DNA of 44,398 nucleotides from Plantago elongata (Eukaryota; Streptophyta; Magnoliopsida; Lamiales; Plantaginaceae), in the NCBI GenBank assembly GCA_036897095.1, contig JAYMSP010000667.1, forward strand, positions 1-44,398, given 5' to 3'. The notes below the pieces were generated by a model. The model searched no databases, was not told where the DNA came from, and saw nothing but the letters and a program-made list of their open reading frames with translations. Made by a program: the position numbers and the translations under genes. This document shows, in pieces, positions 1 through 12,322 of this stretch (the first letter of the stretch is position 1; the number at the start of each line of letters is the position of its first letter).

Positions 1-311
1 CCCCCCCGCTCAACAATAAAAAACCCGCCTCCTTGACCTGGCTCTGAACTTCTAGCATTTCCACCAACATTGGGAGTTTCCTTACTATACTCTTGTGGCT
101 ATCACATCTTGCACTGAATTTATCCTCTTTGATATGCCTTTTAGTTGTTATTGTGTAGCTAGAATATCTCAATCAATCTCTAGAGGAATGTTTTTTAGCC
201 CCCTTCCGCCCCCCAAACATGGAGTAGCTTTTAAAGGCTGTAGCAATGTTTACATGTTGAATTTCTGAACCAGTTCCTCTGAGGTTGATGTCATTTTTGT
301 TGCCTGGACAG

Positions 312-1271
312 AAAAACTGGTGGAAGAGCAGAGGGAATTTGATGCTGTAATTGCTTTGGAGGTTTGTTAGTTTATTATACCAATGTCTGGCAACACTTGA
401 CTATAACACAACAATTACCATTGTGTGACCTTATATCGTGTTAACGAGATTGTTATGAATGTAAGTATGTAACAACTTTTTTCTTAAATCCTGTGAAGGT
501 AATTGAGCATGTGGCAGAACCTGCTGAATTCTGCAAATCCTTGTCATCATTAACTCGTTCCGGTGGAGCTACTTTGATCTCAACAATCAATCGTTCTATG
601 AGAGCATATGCAACTGCCATAATTGTGGCAGAGTATGTCCTACATTGGGTACGTTGAGAACCCTTTATTTCTCTTGATTTCAAATGAAGTAACTCATATG
701 TAGAGTGGAAATAGGTGATATCTGTAAGGTTAAAAATTAAAATCCAGTATATTGTTGGCTCTGTATGTCTCGGCTTGAGGAACTACGTGTGTACTTTTCA
801 GTTTAGTGACATGTGTGTGTCTTGCTGTATACCGACAAATTATTGTAGAGATTGGAACTGTATGATACACTGCTTGTCGTTTATGAAGTAGGATTAGATC
901 ACTGTACAAGTCTAAGAACACCTCACTCCCTCAGAAAGTCAGGTGTATAAAAATAGTTGAAATTTTCTAATGCCTTTTCTCTTCCAGCTGCCAAAAGGCA
1001 CACATGAATGGTCGAGCTTCTTAACACCTGAAGAACTAGTTTTAATTCTTCACCGTGCTTCTATTTCGGTAAGTTAATCCTTGCCACCTTTAATTCGTCT
1101 TGTTCTTTCCTTAGTTACATATTTTATTTCTTTCTTATGATTATCTGCTGCTTATTTTCTCAGGTTCAAGAGATGGCTGGGTTTGCTTACAACCCCTTGA
1201 CAGGGCAATGGTCTCTTTCTGATGATATTGGTGTAAATTTCATTGCATTTGGCACTAAAACTAGCAAGTGA
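312..1271 (+). CDS. COQ3: Ubiquinone biosynthesis O-methyltransferase COQ3, mitochondrial (3' exons, partial)
   Basis: C-terminal part of the SAM-dependent O-methyltransferase that carries out the two O-methylations of ubiquinone synthesis at the mitochondrial inner membrane. Four exons join in frame: 312-361, 499-648, 988-1068 and 1164-1271 (TGA), all with GT..AG borders. The first codon of exon 312-361 is split and takes its G from an exon left of the window. The translation carries the FDAVIALEVIEHV segment of the class I methyltransferase fold, then INRSMRAYA, LPKGTHEWSSF and a C-terminus ending in NFIAFGTKTSK, which matches the recalled Arabidopsis COQ3 almost end to end. The SAM-binding motif I and the mitochondrial presequence lie outside the window. 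Bases 1-311 are the preceding intron. No break is seen in the visible part. Confidence 0.93.
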
Positions 1272-1370
1272 AGCTTCTCATGCCATACGAACCATTCCTG
1301 CTGTTCCTCATCAAGTTCCTAATGTGTTGATTAATTCTGTACTTATGTATACAGATGTTGAGCTCTCTGC

Positions 1371-1376
1371 AATAAA
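1371..1376 (+). promoter_or_regulatory. Likely polyadenylation signal of COQ3
   Basis: AATAAA lies 100 nt after the COQ3 stop codon, a normal distance for a plant 3' UTR. The hexamer is directly visible; its use is inferred. Confidence 0.45.
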
Positions 1377-2495
1377 ACAATTGGAAATGATTGAGGTTGA
1401 TGCCAAATTTGATTAGATAGGTCTTATGGATGTTGACCTCTTGTTTCAGGGTTGTGAAATGATTAGGATTCGGGGATATACCTTTTTAACCTTCATCAGC
1501 TTTTGTTTTGTTAAATGCTAAATTTGATTGGCATACTCATGTCAAGAAATACCAAGAGATAAACACTAAATACTCTCGGCGTGCATTGTATCAGGTTCAA
1601 CCCAACTCATTGACGGATTAAATGTGAGTTTTCTTGTTTAGGTTTTGAGTTAAGAGTCTTTGTGAAGAAGTGCAGCGATGTTGGGAGAATATATATGTTC
1701 TCTGGGATCCACATAAGAAACTGGTCGAACTGGAAAATTATCTTAAGAGCTCACAAGTGTTCAGAATACAAACGAGGTTGTAACAATTTTGTTAGAATAC
1801 ATGGGCAATGTTTTATTACTATCTGTTCCCATAGAGTGCAAAAATAGTCTCAACTCTCAAGTCCCTTTTGTAGCAGGATGCTTCCGAATTCTATATTAAT
1901 TACATTCTGGTTGAAAAAGAATTTCTACCAGACAGCCACTTGAAACACAACCTCTCAGATAGGAAATCAGAATGTAATCAGAAAAAGGCATTAGACGCAC
2001 CATGTAGATTCTACAGAAAGCTTCCCAACTTGAGGGCTGCCAAAGCTATGATCCCTAGTTCATCAAAGAATATAAGATCCCTGGCCTTGTCTTGCCAATC
2101 AGTGTAATCTTACTAGAACAATTGAAGACAACAATAGGAAAGAACCCGGCTTAAGAAAAAATGCACATGAGATTTTATGAGACGTGGAAGTAGGTTTTCA
2201 TCCATATGTCATTAACTGCTTACACAAAATGCTTGTTGCACAGAGGCTTATTCTAAAGGTTTCCCCCTGGATATGACCAGGCTTTTGCTAAAGGTTTCCT
2301 CTCTGGTCAAGCAAACACTTCGCACTGTATGGCTCGACTAAGTTTTGACAAACTCTATACCATCAACATATCTCAATATTCATTTACCTCTCAGCCTAAA
2401 CACCCGGAAACACCTCAAAATGCAACTCTTAGCCTAACTAACCAGTAACTACTGTAAACAAAAGTGCTAATAGCTAGCCTAGAATTAAAACCATT

Positions 2496-2692
2496 GGTTC
2501 GGAGTAGATTCACTCCAAACGTACATAACCACCCATCTTCCTGTCTACTAATTGGATTCACGAATAAAATAAAATATGCAAAACATGTTACCTTTAACAA
2601 AGCATCAGGTTCAGAGTAGATCAATTCAAAACATACACACCATCGTTCTATCTAGTAATTCAAGTTCACAAATAAAACAAAGCATCAAACAC
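2496..2692. repeat. Diverged tandem duplication, period about 112 bp
   Basis: The segment starting GGTTCGGAGTAGATT at 2496 is repeated from 2608 as GGTTCAGAGTAGATC. Matching blocks continue through the CTACTAATTGGATTCAC / CTAGTAATTCAAGTTCAC and AATAAAAT / AATAAAAC segments to about 2586 and 2692. The copies differ by many substitutions and small indels. No function is apparent. Confidence 0.6.
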
Positions 2693-2904
2693 TCAGGACA
2701 ATAAAAAACAGACGTTCTCTGTAGACTGCACCTGAATGGAAGGATGAACACTGGTAGGGCAATTCACATAATCATCAGCCATTTCCAATTCCCTTTACTG
2801 TAGCACGACCCGGTGACAGACCTCCAAAGATTATTCGAACAACACAACACTGAAGCCATGGAGCTCCATACTGGAAACTGATAGACAACTAGCCCGACTT
2901 ACAA

Positions 2905-4146
2905 TCAGGCTCGATTAGCGTCCTCTCGTACCATCTTATCTGCCCTGAGGAAGAAACTTGGTGTGTACATTGTCCAACCTCCTAAAAAGTCGCAAATGCC
3001 AATTTGAGAACTCCTCTTATCTTTAATATTACAGGAGACTAGCTCACGGCCAGGACAACTCACAAACAGTATCTCCCCATCTTCAAATTTTGTAATAGGC
3101 CAATACCAGCCAAGTATTCCCTGTGGCATCCATGCTGTCAGTACTACTAATTTGGTCCAAGACTCCACAACTTCATAATTTTCCATTGTCCATACAGTAG
3201 TCTCCAGCACATCAGTAAAATCCACCAGACTAAACCGGCCATCATATATAGTTAAGGGCGTGCGGATATAATGTAAATCTACGCCCTGCGGGCTTGAAAG
3301 TCGACCTGGCATCTCTCTGTTGAGGTCAAAGGTATATATCTGTAAGTCAGAGCTGCATATACCTAACTTTCCTGCTTTAGGTTCAGCATAAGGTAATTGA
3401 TCCACGACCTGTTGCTTAAAGGGAATCCAATTTAACGCCCCACCAAAGGAAATTGCAGGAGAAATAGCTTGCCAATCAATAAAGGACATGGAAAAACTCC
3501 TCCACTGATCATCAACTCCAACTGTGAAAATTTTGCATTCTTCTATTTCACCATTGTGATACGATCCTTGCAGGAGTTTGGTAACAACTCTCATCACCTT
3601 AAAGTTATTTCCAGATGAATTAAAACCCAAATGGTACTGCACCGTACGACCATTACAGCAACTGCTTTCAAGTTTCGGAAGTGCCACAGGTTTTCCCATT
3701 ATCGGATTGATGACATTAACAATTTCAAACCCGGGCTTATGGTCTAAATAGCAAAGTAAACCATTGCACAAGCCTATAAAGGAAAATCGCCAAAATTCTG
3801 CAAACCGACTAGGCAATCCTGGGTTGATAAGAGATCGAGTACAAACCCTATTTTCAGAAATTTCTAGTAAATCCACAAAATCTGGGTTTGCAGAAGCAGG
3901 GAAATTCAAGAGGGGCTTAAAGTATGATTTTCTAGAATAACAAACGGAGAAATTAGGCTTGGAGATGAGGTTGTACCATGATGTACAAACACACTTAGAC
4001 CGCATGATAGCCTTAATTGGAAGCCTGAAAAATATTTCATCTGAAACAGGATCAGGAAGTTCTAAGATGTAGCAACGATTACTTACCCTGTCACCGGTTG
4101 ATTTCCGAACTTTGATAACTCCGCTTGAACTTCCACGCCTCTCCAT
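2905..4146 (-). CDS. F-box protein with F-box-associated (FBA) domain
   Basis: Single-exon gene for a 413-residue protein, a usual length and structure for the plant F-box/FBA family. Family members are substrate receptors of SCF (SKP1-CUL1-F-box) ubiquitin ligases. The F-box is at about residues 28-66: it starts LPDPVSDEIFFRLPIKAIMR, has the SKCVCTSWYNLI core and ends in KPNFS. The rest looks like an FBA domain, with GLCNGLLCY and NPIMGKPVALPKL near residues 120-160 and the YHLGFNSSGNNFKVMRVV strand near 170. No kelch or LRR repeats are obvious. The start is the first Met of the open frame (MERRGSSSG), about 25 residues before the F-box. Its target protein cannot be inferred. It lies tail-to-tail with COQ3. 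Confidence 0.88.
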   Translation of the reverse strand: MERRGSSSGVIKVRKSTGDRVSNRCYILELPDPVSDEIFFRLPIKAIMRSKCVCTSWYNLISKPNFSVCYSRKSYFKPLLNFPASANPDFVDLLEISENRVCTRSLINPGLPSRFAEFWRFSFIGLCNGLLCYLDHKPGFEIVNVINPIMGKPVALPKLESSCCNGRTVQYHLGFNSSGNNFKVMRVVTKLLQGSYHNGEIEECKIFTVGVDDQWRSFSMSFIDWQAISPAISFGGALNWIPFKQQVVDQLPYAEPKAGKLGICSSDLQIYTFDLNREMPGRLSSPQGVDLHYIRTPLTIYDGRFSLVDFTDVLETTVWTMENYEVVESWTKLVVLTAWMPQGILGWYWPITKFEDGEILFVSCPGRELVSCNIKDKRSSQIGICDFLGGWTMYTPSFFLRADKMVREDANRA

Positions 4147-6374
4147 CGCTATTCTAGTGAGAGCACAACCTCGATTAGAGCTGGTGCTATTAAGTATTCT
4201 CTATTCCACTATGCGTCACACTCTCACTCTAATTTAAGACAGGAGAGATATTCAATGCACGTGTCAGCAATTGTACCTTATATAACACCAAACAAGACGC
4301 GTGTGATTAATGACCTTCTCATGCAATGCAACTCTTTGATTTGAAGTATGGAACTTAGCTAACTGTGACATACATGTAGGAGCATAAATTTATATCATGT
4401 GGCCATTCTGTGGCGCACTTTCAGACTTGGTTGTTCATTAATTGTGTTAATTGGCACTTATATAGCATAGTTATAGTTCCACAATTAGGAGTATCTAATA
4501 ACAAACAATGCAAAAAAAAAAAAAAAAAAGTAGACTGTAAAATTATGAGAGTTTGATCTGATACTATAGTTAAGCCATGTCTGTGGAATCTCATATTTAA
4601 TCATGGGAAAGTGATAGAGAACTAACCTGATGCACCAATCATGCTAGACCAGGTCAGATTCGTCAGTGTTTAATACGCAATCTTGCCTCCATGATAACTG
4701 CTTTGGAAACCAGTCCTCAAAATCACTTCTAATGTAAAAAATATTGAATGCAATGATTACTTCAATTCATCTGCCTGCAAAATGTCTTTATCTTCTTGGC
4801 ATAGTTTCACATTTGCTACCATATTCTACGCTAACAAGTTTGAATCAAATCCAAAATGTCTTGATCTTACGGAATTTCCAGACAAGTTACAGAGAGGTTT
4901 CCATACTTGATCCACTTTAAAACCTTATTTCCTCCTCCAAACAAGATTAGTCTACAAATATAACTTGGTTAATACTTAAAGAATAAATCAGTGATGACTA
5001 AAACTAGAATTTGATCAACATAGAGCATTAAGATTTAATATTAAATATGTGTTACGGTGAACCAAATGAAACTAGCTTACCTCGAAACAAAACACAAGGT
5101 GCGTATCATACATTACTTGTCACAGATACACTTTAGATCAGTTTGAACTCCAGACAGGAGTCTCTCTTTAATAGATAGCCTCCCCCACATCAGAAGCCAA
5201 CGGATGAACTGATAACCTGACTAGGTTAATCCACATGCAGAAGTGAGGTAAGATTCTTGGAAAAACATGCATTGTGATAAGTTCATAGGAGTTGCAAGAA
5301 CATCTTTCTTCATTCTGATTCTGAATGGCTATTTAGTGTTTGCATACGAAATTGAACTCATAAGCCCGTATTTATCAATCCTTATTCTTTATAATCACAA
5401 CGTACACTGTGGACAAACTGGTCTTCAACTTAGCTTCTAGAGCAAGCTTAGAAAGGTGATGCCAATTAAAAAGAGCACTGTCATCAACGGGAAGGCGATC
5501 ATCATGCTTCACAGTTGCGGTTTGAGAACACAAACAGAGCCAAACATTTAGTGTGGAAATTAATAAAAAAGATATAGTGAGAAAACAATTATTTGAGATT
5601 TGGATAATCTTGTAGTCATGATATCTTCAGGCCTAAATTCTATAATTATCCGCATTTAGTAGTAAGTGATTGGTTTTAAAAAATTTGAAGTTAACGGATC
5701 GTGAGCTATGCTCTAAAAACCAATCCGAGTGTGCAGTTGGAAAATGGTTCTGACTGGTAAAAAGAACATGATCCAGCCTCAAAGTCTATATACAAGAACA
5801 ACAAATAATTTCTAAGAATTTGCAAACACAAATTTTGAAGATAAGCTGTTTCCGATTTATGTAATAAAGGAAGAGCAAGGCAGCTCTTTTCCACAATTTT
5901 TACCGCAATGACATTTCCCTTATTCATGTGCCATTTCACTTGCGATTCAGACTTGTATGCATACGGTAATGGTTTCTCTAAATACAAAACTTAATCATCT
6001 GAGGCGCGTAGATATAGGACATTCTTACACAAGCAATAAAAGAAGCAACGGATAAAAAATGAACAATTATAAGTTTTCAAGTACAGAGGACACCACAAAG
6101 GAATTTATTCATTAAATTGAGACTAAAAAAAAGCAGGTATCATTCATAATATAAGAAAAAACTGCTACCAGAGCAGTGGATAAAATATAGCCATACTACA
6201 GCACAGTGAGCATTTAATAATCTTGCTACCTGTGAATTGTGAAAGCCACTCAACAGGAGTATCAGATCTCCATTAGGGGTATTGTGACTTGTGAGTGGAA
6301 TCTATCAATAGCTACAATCTAGTTCGCAGGTTCATGCCAAATCACATACCTTTCTCAGTACCGCTCATACATAC
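4147..6374. other. Gene-poor spacer between F-box gene and CDC5 fragment
   Basis: About 2.2 kb with no recognisable coding exon on either strand. It holds an 18-20 nt A tract near 4511-4529. This is where the rest of CDC5 (minus strand, leftwards from 6375) would be expected. No frame here resembles the central or C-terminal CDC5 protein; the only longer minus-strand frame (5706-5987) has no CDC5-like composition. Confidence 0.55.
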
Positions 6375-7703
<1,329 letters not shown>

Positions 7704-7816
7704 TTATTTTTGCGCGGCTTGGGAATTTATATATAAACGAAATTACGCGCTTATGGTAGTAGTAAGAACCCGACTTTGATTACAAAATGGTAAAACTGGA
7801 AATAGATTAATAGATT

Positions 7817-7896
7817 TTTTTTAAATAGCTCAATGGTGACTCGAACCTGACTATTAGTAAGAGATAACGCTGTATTACCAACTGAACTGCAATTCA
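7817..7896 (-). repeat. tRNA-derived SINE-like repeat, copy 2
   Basis: On the minus strand it reads CAGTTCAGTTGGTAATACAG, then CTAATAGTCAGGTTCGAGTC, then ACCATTGAGCTATTTAAAA. The first block resembles a tRNA A box and GGTTCGAGTC a B box, so this is a tRNA-derived sequence. It aligns with 7295-7375. The two copies lie about 0.5 kb apart, one on each side of CDC5 exon 1. Confidence 0.5.
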
Positions 7897-8087
7897 CTAA
7901 TTTTACTTGGTGATAAAGTCTTCATTAGATTTTCATACCTTAAAACTTAAATAACCGTCTTTCTAAAAGTTATTTCGACTCAACGAGATCGATCAAATTA
8001 ATATAATTCAACAACAAATCTACGAATATCATTTGTAATAAATTTAGAAACATCATATGTGTAAAATTAAATATCATGTAAATATTA

Positions 8088-8316
8088 CTTCCTCTGTTCT
8101 GTTAGAAGTGAAATAATTTTTCGTTTTAAACGTCCCACTAAAGTGAAACAATTTTATATTTATAGAAATAACCCATAATACAATTCATTTTCAACCACAC
8201 ATTATTAGACTCCCATGTACTTTTCTATCTCAAACTCATTCTTAATCACATACTAGATATTTTTATTAAAAATCGTACATCTTAGATATGTTTTATTTCA
8301 AATGAGACAGAGGAAA
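8088..8316. mobile_element. Stowaway-like MITE (about 229 bp)
   Basis: The left end CTTCCTCTGTTCTGTTAGAA and the right end, reverse-complemented TTTCCTCTGTCTCATTTGAA, form imperfect terminal inverted repeats. The element is flanked by TA on both sides (8086-8087 and 8317-8318), the target duplication of Tc1/mariner-type MITEs. The interior is AT-rich and non-coding. Confidence 0.65.
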
Positions 8317-9066
8317 TATGTGTGTAACAAAAATTCATGTTTTGTAAGAATTGAACATTTATAACTAAAACTATACCATCTAGCGGTATTTAAAGAAGCT
8401 TTGTTCCGATTTATTCAAATTAGTGTAGTTAAACATCTCAGTTTGTTAATAAAAACAAGTAAAATGTAAAAACTCAAAAAAATAATGAGTTTTAACAAGT
8501 CTTATTTATTAAATTTTTTTGATTACATTATAAAAAATACTATATAACTTTTATAAAATAATTAATTTTAACGAGCTTTATCGAACTAAATTGGCATGGA
8601 CAGTCCATAAGAGATCATAATATGAAGATAACAGATACAAAATCATCACGTCAAGGCCATTGTTCGGACACCTGTTGAGTGTTTGTTAAAGGAACTTGCA
8701 AGACATACGACTCGAATATTGTTAAAACGAGAGAATCATGCATCGTTTGTGTAATAGTTTCACTCTGAGAATTGTAAGGGAGATTTAAAGAAAGAAAAGA
8801 AAAAAGAAATTTGGTTCAGGATGGGCGGAGCAATCAGATTATTCTAACTTGGATGCACACATAGATTGCCAGTATCACTCAAAAGCTGCAACTTATCTTA
8901 AACGGTAATACCGTATTACTGCCTTACAATCAAGTCCCTAGGCTGCAACTCATATAATTGAACTATGTAAGCTTGACATCGATATTACAAAATTAGGCTG
9001 CTTAAGCAAACGGTAGGCAAATTCATCAACTGATACGTACGGAACCTTTGTGATTCTGGAAGCCTA

Positions 9067-11732
9067 TCACCTGTAGTATGATGCTAGAACATGAAGCATG
9101 AGCGCTGACAATGCAGTTACAAACAATTCCTGTAAGAAGCAAAATCAGAGCGATTCTGGTCAATCTTATGCAGGTTAAGACATACAACCCTAACATCATT
9201 GAGGACTCGATGTTGGGCAACATAGACACTTGACAATATACTGATATAGCAACATAGATCTATTTAACAACAGTGTGCAATATTTACCTGGTTGTTGTAC
9301 AGTAAAGCAGGGATAAAACCGCCAGTAAATTCAATCACATTCAGCACAGCAGTGTACCCCTGCAATTTACCAAAGGAGAAACTGTAATGTTTTCATAAAA
9401 ACTCAGACCAACCTGCTGAAAACTTGTCCAAACAAATATACTATCGACATTGCGTTATAGTAACTATTTAAAAAGGTGTGAATATGATGCAAACATGTCT
9501 ACACAATCTCGAAGGAAGAAAACATTCCTCAAAAGAACAAGAAAGCAAAAAAGAAAAAGAAAAAAGGAAGTAAATATAACAAATGGTTATTCACAGGGAC
9601 AAGAAAGTACTTCATGTTTGATTGACAAATGGTTTACTATAAGATCGGAATGTAACTAATTACCAATCACAATATAAAGGTGTGTCACATGTACAGCAAA
9701 TATGATTCTCTACGTGATATAAGGAAAGAGTTGATAATCTACTCATCTTACCAAGGAAGCAAGAGCTAAACAACCAAAAACTAGTGCAAGAGACCGCAAC
9801 AGCCTTTTACCCATCCGAACCATTCTTCCATCATCTTCGCCTTCTTCCTGGAGACAATGTGAAGTCAACGGAGAAAGAAATCAGTTGTTGAAATAAACAT
9901 AACGGAGTTCAATAGTGATGTTGGATCATTGCAGAACTGTATGCCCTCTTAAATTTAACAAAGCAGAAAATTGAAATGAATCACGATGTTTTCACAACTT
10001 ACCGTCAATGTGGGAGATGAAGGTGAGTCAAAGGACTTCAACTTATCAAATATCCGATAAACAAAAACGGCAGCTAAAAATTGTAAAGGCTTATACTCAG
10101 CACTGCGCGTGAAAAAAATCCAAGCTACCTGCAAACAGAGAAGACAATCATGATGCAGAGTGCTGAGATGAGGGGAACGCACGGGGATCACTAGTTGCAT
10201 GGAATGAGTTCAAGATTCACATACATGTAGATGATAAAACTATCAGCCCATGTATTAGTTTAAATAAGAAAACTTCATAACATCAGAAAATTACTACAAG
10301 TTCAGCCATAAATCTAATTTATACTTACAAAAGCAGCTGATATTGCCATATTGATCTGCACATCCCTGGTCTCAGATTTCGCAGGCCTAAAAGTACCAAC
10401 AATGTGCGTGATAAGTTAGTTAATTAAACCTGGATATCAAAAGGATTTAAACTTCAGATAAAAGCAAGACAAAAGAGAATTGGTTATCAATTAGATACAG
10501 TAAGCTACTGCCAAACTTCTATTCTCTATCGACATGACAGCTCTTTATACTATGACGAATAGCAAAGGCATCTATAGAAGAGCATGCGTGTTCAACAAAT
10601 CAATGTGTCATTGGTGTCAAATCTTAAAAAAACATGTTTGTATTATTACATGACTGCTCAGGCTTTTACACATGATCAATGAAGTTTTTAGAAGATAACA
10701 TATATCATGTGAGTTACGACTGCTGAAATGAGTTCTGAAGAATGAAATGGCATACCTTGGGCCCCATGAAACAATTGGTTGCTTATCGGCATACTTTATA
10801 TCTTTTGAAACCTGAGCTTCATTTAACAAGAAAATATTGCTAAATATGATGAAACTGAAGATAGGTAGACAAAAAGAAAAGCAAACAAAAAACACAAAGG
10901 AAGACAATAACAGGATGCTCATTGATATTGTTGCCACTGTAATCCTTCAAGCACTTCCTATTACAAGTCCATATCCAATTCATCTCTCCATTTCCATTCT
11001 AATACCGAAGAATAAAAGCAAATTATAAAATAAAAATACACACCTGAAAAGAACCAAATGTCTCGCCCTTCTTCCTTTTCGACAACTGAGACATCATTAT
11101 TTGGTCATAAGCTCTTTCCAACTGAAAAGAATGACACATTACAAGAACAATAAGCTAATACACATCTACCTTCAGCTCAAAAACTACTAAATTCTTAACA
11201 ATATAGAAGTGCTTATAACCAAGGGCGACCCCGAAAATCTTACGCGAGCTAAAGCAGCTTCATCACCTCTCCTCTCAGCATCCTTGCGCTTCCTGCTGTA
11301 CTCCATCTTAACCTTGTCAAACCCCATAAGGGAATTCACACCAAGAACCTGAAATAAAATAAAACGAACGATCAATCAACTACCTAAAAATAAAAAACTC
11401 AAACTTGGAAACATAGGAAAAAGAAAAAAGTTATCATCTTTACATCATATGGATTCGAATCACTGTTCCCACCCGTACTGCCGGCAGCAGAGAATGCAGC
11501 ACAGTGTACATTTTTCTTGTTTACAGGAAATACCCTGAAAAAACAAAAGAAGCAAAAAGAAGCCAGCTCAATCGCCAATCCCCACATTCATGCTTGGCTG
11601 AAAAGAAATGAATTGTTGATATTACCTGAGAAATGGTGATGGAGCTGGAATTGAAGCAGGCTTGTGGAAGTGGCGGTGGTGTGTGAGAGATAATTGGGAA
11701 GTTTTAGGGAATTGGATTATGGAGAAAGCCAT
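9067..11732 (-). CDS. Chloroplast J-like DUF3353 (CPP1-family) membrane protein, At2g20920-like
   Basis: Complete gene of ten exons (in coding order: 11626-11732, 11444-11534, 11244-11348, 11044-11121, 10756-10811, 10329-10386, 10003-10128, 9752-9847, 9288-9359, 9067-9129), joining in frame to 283 residues. All introns are GT..AG. The first about 50 residues are rich in S, T, H and basic residues, like a plastid transit peptide. Residues about 63-125 form a J-like region (NPYDVLGVNSLMGFDKVK to SKRKKGETFGSF) without an HPD motif. Then come SKDIKYADKQPIVSWGPR and several hydrophobic segments (NMAISAAFVAWIFF, LQFLAAVFVYRIF, ALVFGCLALASLGY, FVTALSALMLHVLASYY). This matches recalled Arabidopsis At2g20920. 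The relative CPP1 is a chaperone-like protein for protochlorophyllide oxidoreductase; the same role here is only an inference. Confidence 0.9.
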
Positions 11733-11891
11733 TGGTGTGATTGTGATTGAAGATTGAACGAACGGGAAATTGGGATTTAGGGTTTCTAGAGGTGTTTGAT
11801 TTGTTCTGTTCTGTTCTGGTGATAATTGTTATCTGTTCGTTCTGTTCTATCAGGTGTGTTCTAGCGAGAGTAAGAAACTCTGAAAAAGACA

Positions 11892-11962
11892 GTTTGGTGG
11901 CCTAATGGATGAGACGCTTGCCTTTGGAACGGGAGATTGTGGGTTCAACTCCCACCGTGAAC
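11892..11962 (+). pseudogene. tRNA-Arg-like sequence, probably a pseudogene or SINE head
   Basis: TGGCCTAATGGATGAGAC resembles the D arm and A box of plant tRNA-Arg. GTGGGTTCAACTCCCAC forms a perfect 5-bp T stem with a 7-base loop, with GGTTCAACTCC as B box. The anticodon stem (CTTGC/ACGGG) has a C-A mismatch and two G-T pairs around the loop CTTTGGA, whose central bases TTG would read Gln rather than Arg. The acceptor stem (GTTTGGT/CGTGAAC) pairs at about five of seven positions. The box order is right but the structure has decayed. It lies 160 bp upstream of the DUF3353 start, on the opposite strand. Confidence 0.5.
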
Positions 11963-12322
11963 ATGGAAGAGGCGGCTGATGTTTGTTTTATTCTCTTTTT
12001 GTTCTTCGGCTGGTTCACATCCAATCCGAACCCCTTAACTTTCGCCCGGAAGAGTTATATAATCCCTTTTGCATGACTTTGCAAGTGTAAAATGTGAGGA
12101 GTTCAATCCAATAATTATAATAAAATTCATTTGAAGTGTAAGTTTTCATATTAAAGTGAAAATTTTATATTGCAATAAAACAAACAAGTACAATGTCATG
12201 TCCGATTGGTACGTAGTAATGTACATCGACAATGGATCGGTATAATCTTGTACATGATAAATCAAGTACATCCTTTCTCATATAAGTTTTTTGTAATCAT
12301 CTTGATCCCAAGCTGTTTACTT

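Larger units (their letters stand above)
1272..2904. other. COQ3 / F-box intergenic region
   Basis: Convergent spacer holding the 3' ends of COQ3 (+) and the F-box gene (-). No coding sequence is recognised; open frames are short and without family resemblance. It contains a diverged tandem duplication near 2496-2692 and a shorter repeat (CTAAAGGTTTCC) near 2254 and 2290. Confidence 0.5.

Noticed and set aside
5706-5987. 93-codon minus-strand frame where later CDC5 exons would be expected
   Set aside because: Its residues do not match any part of CDC5 as recalled and it lacks the charged, helical character of that protein.
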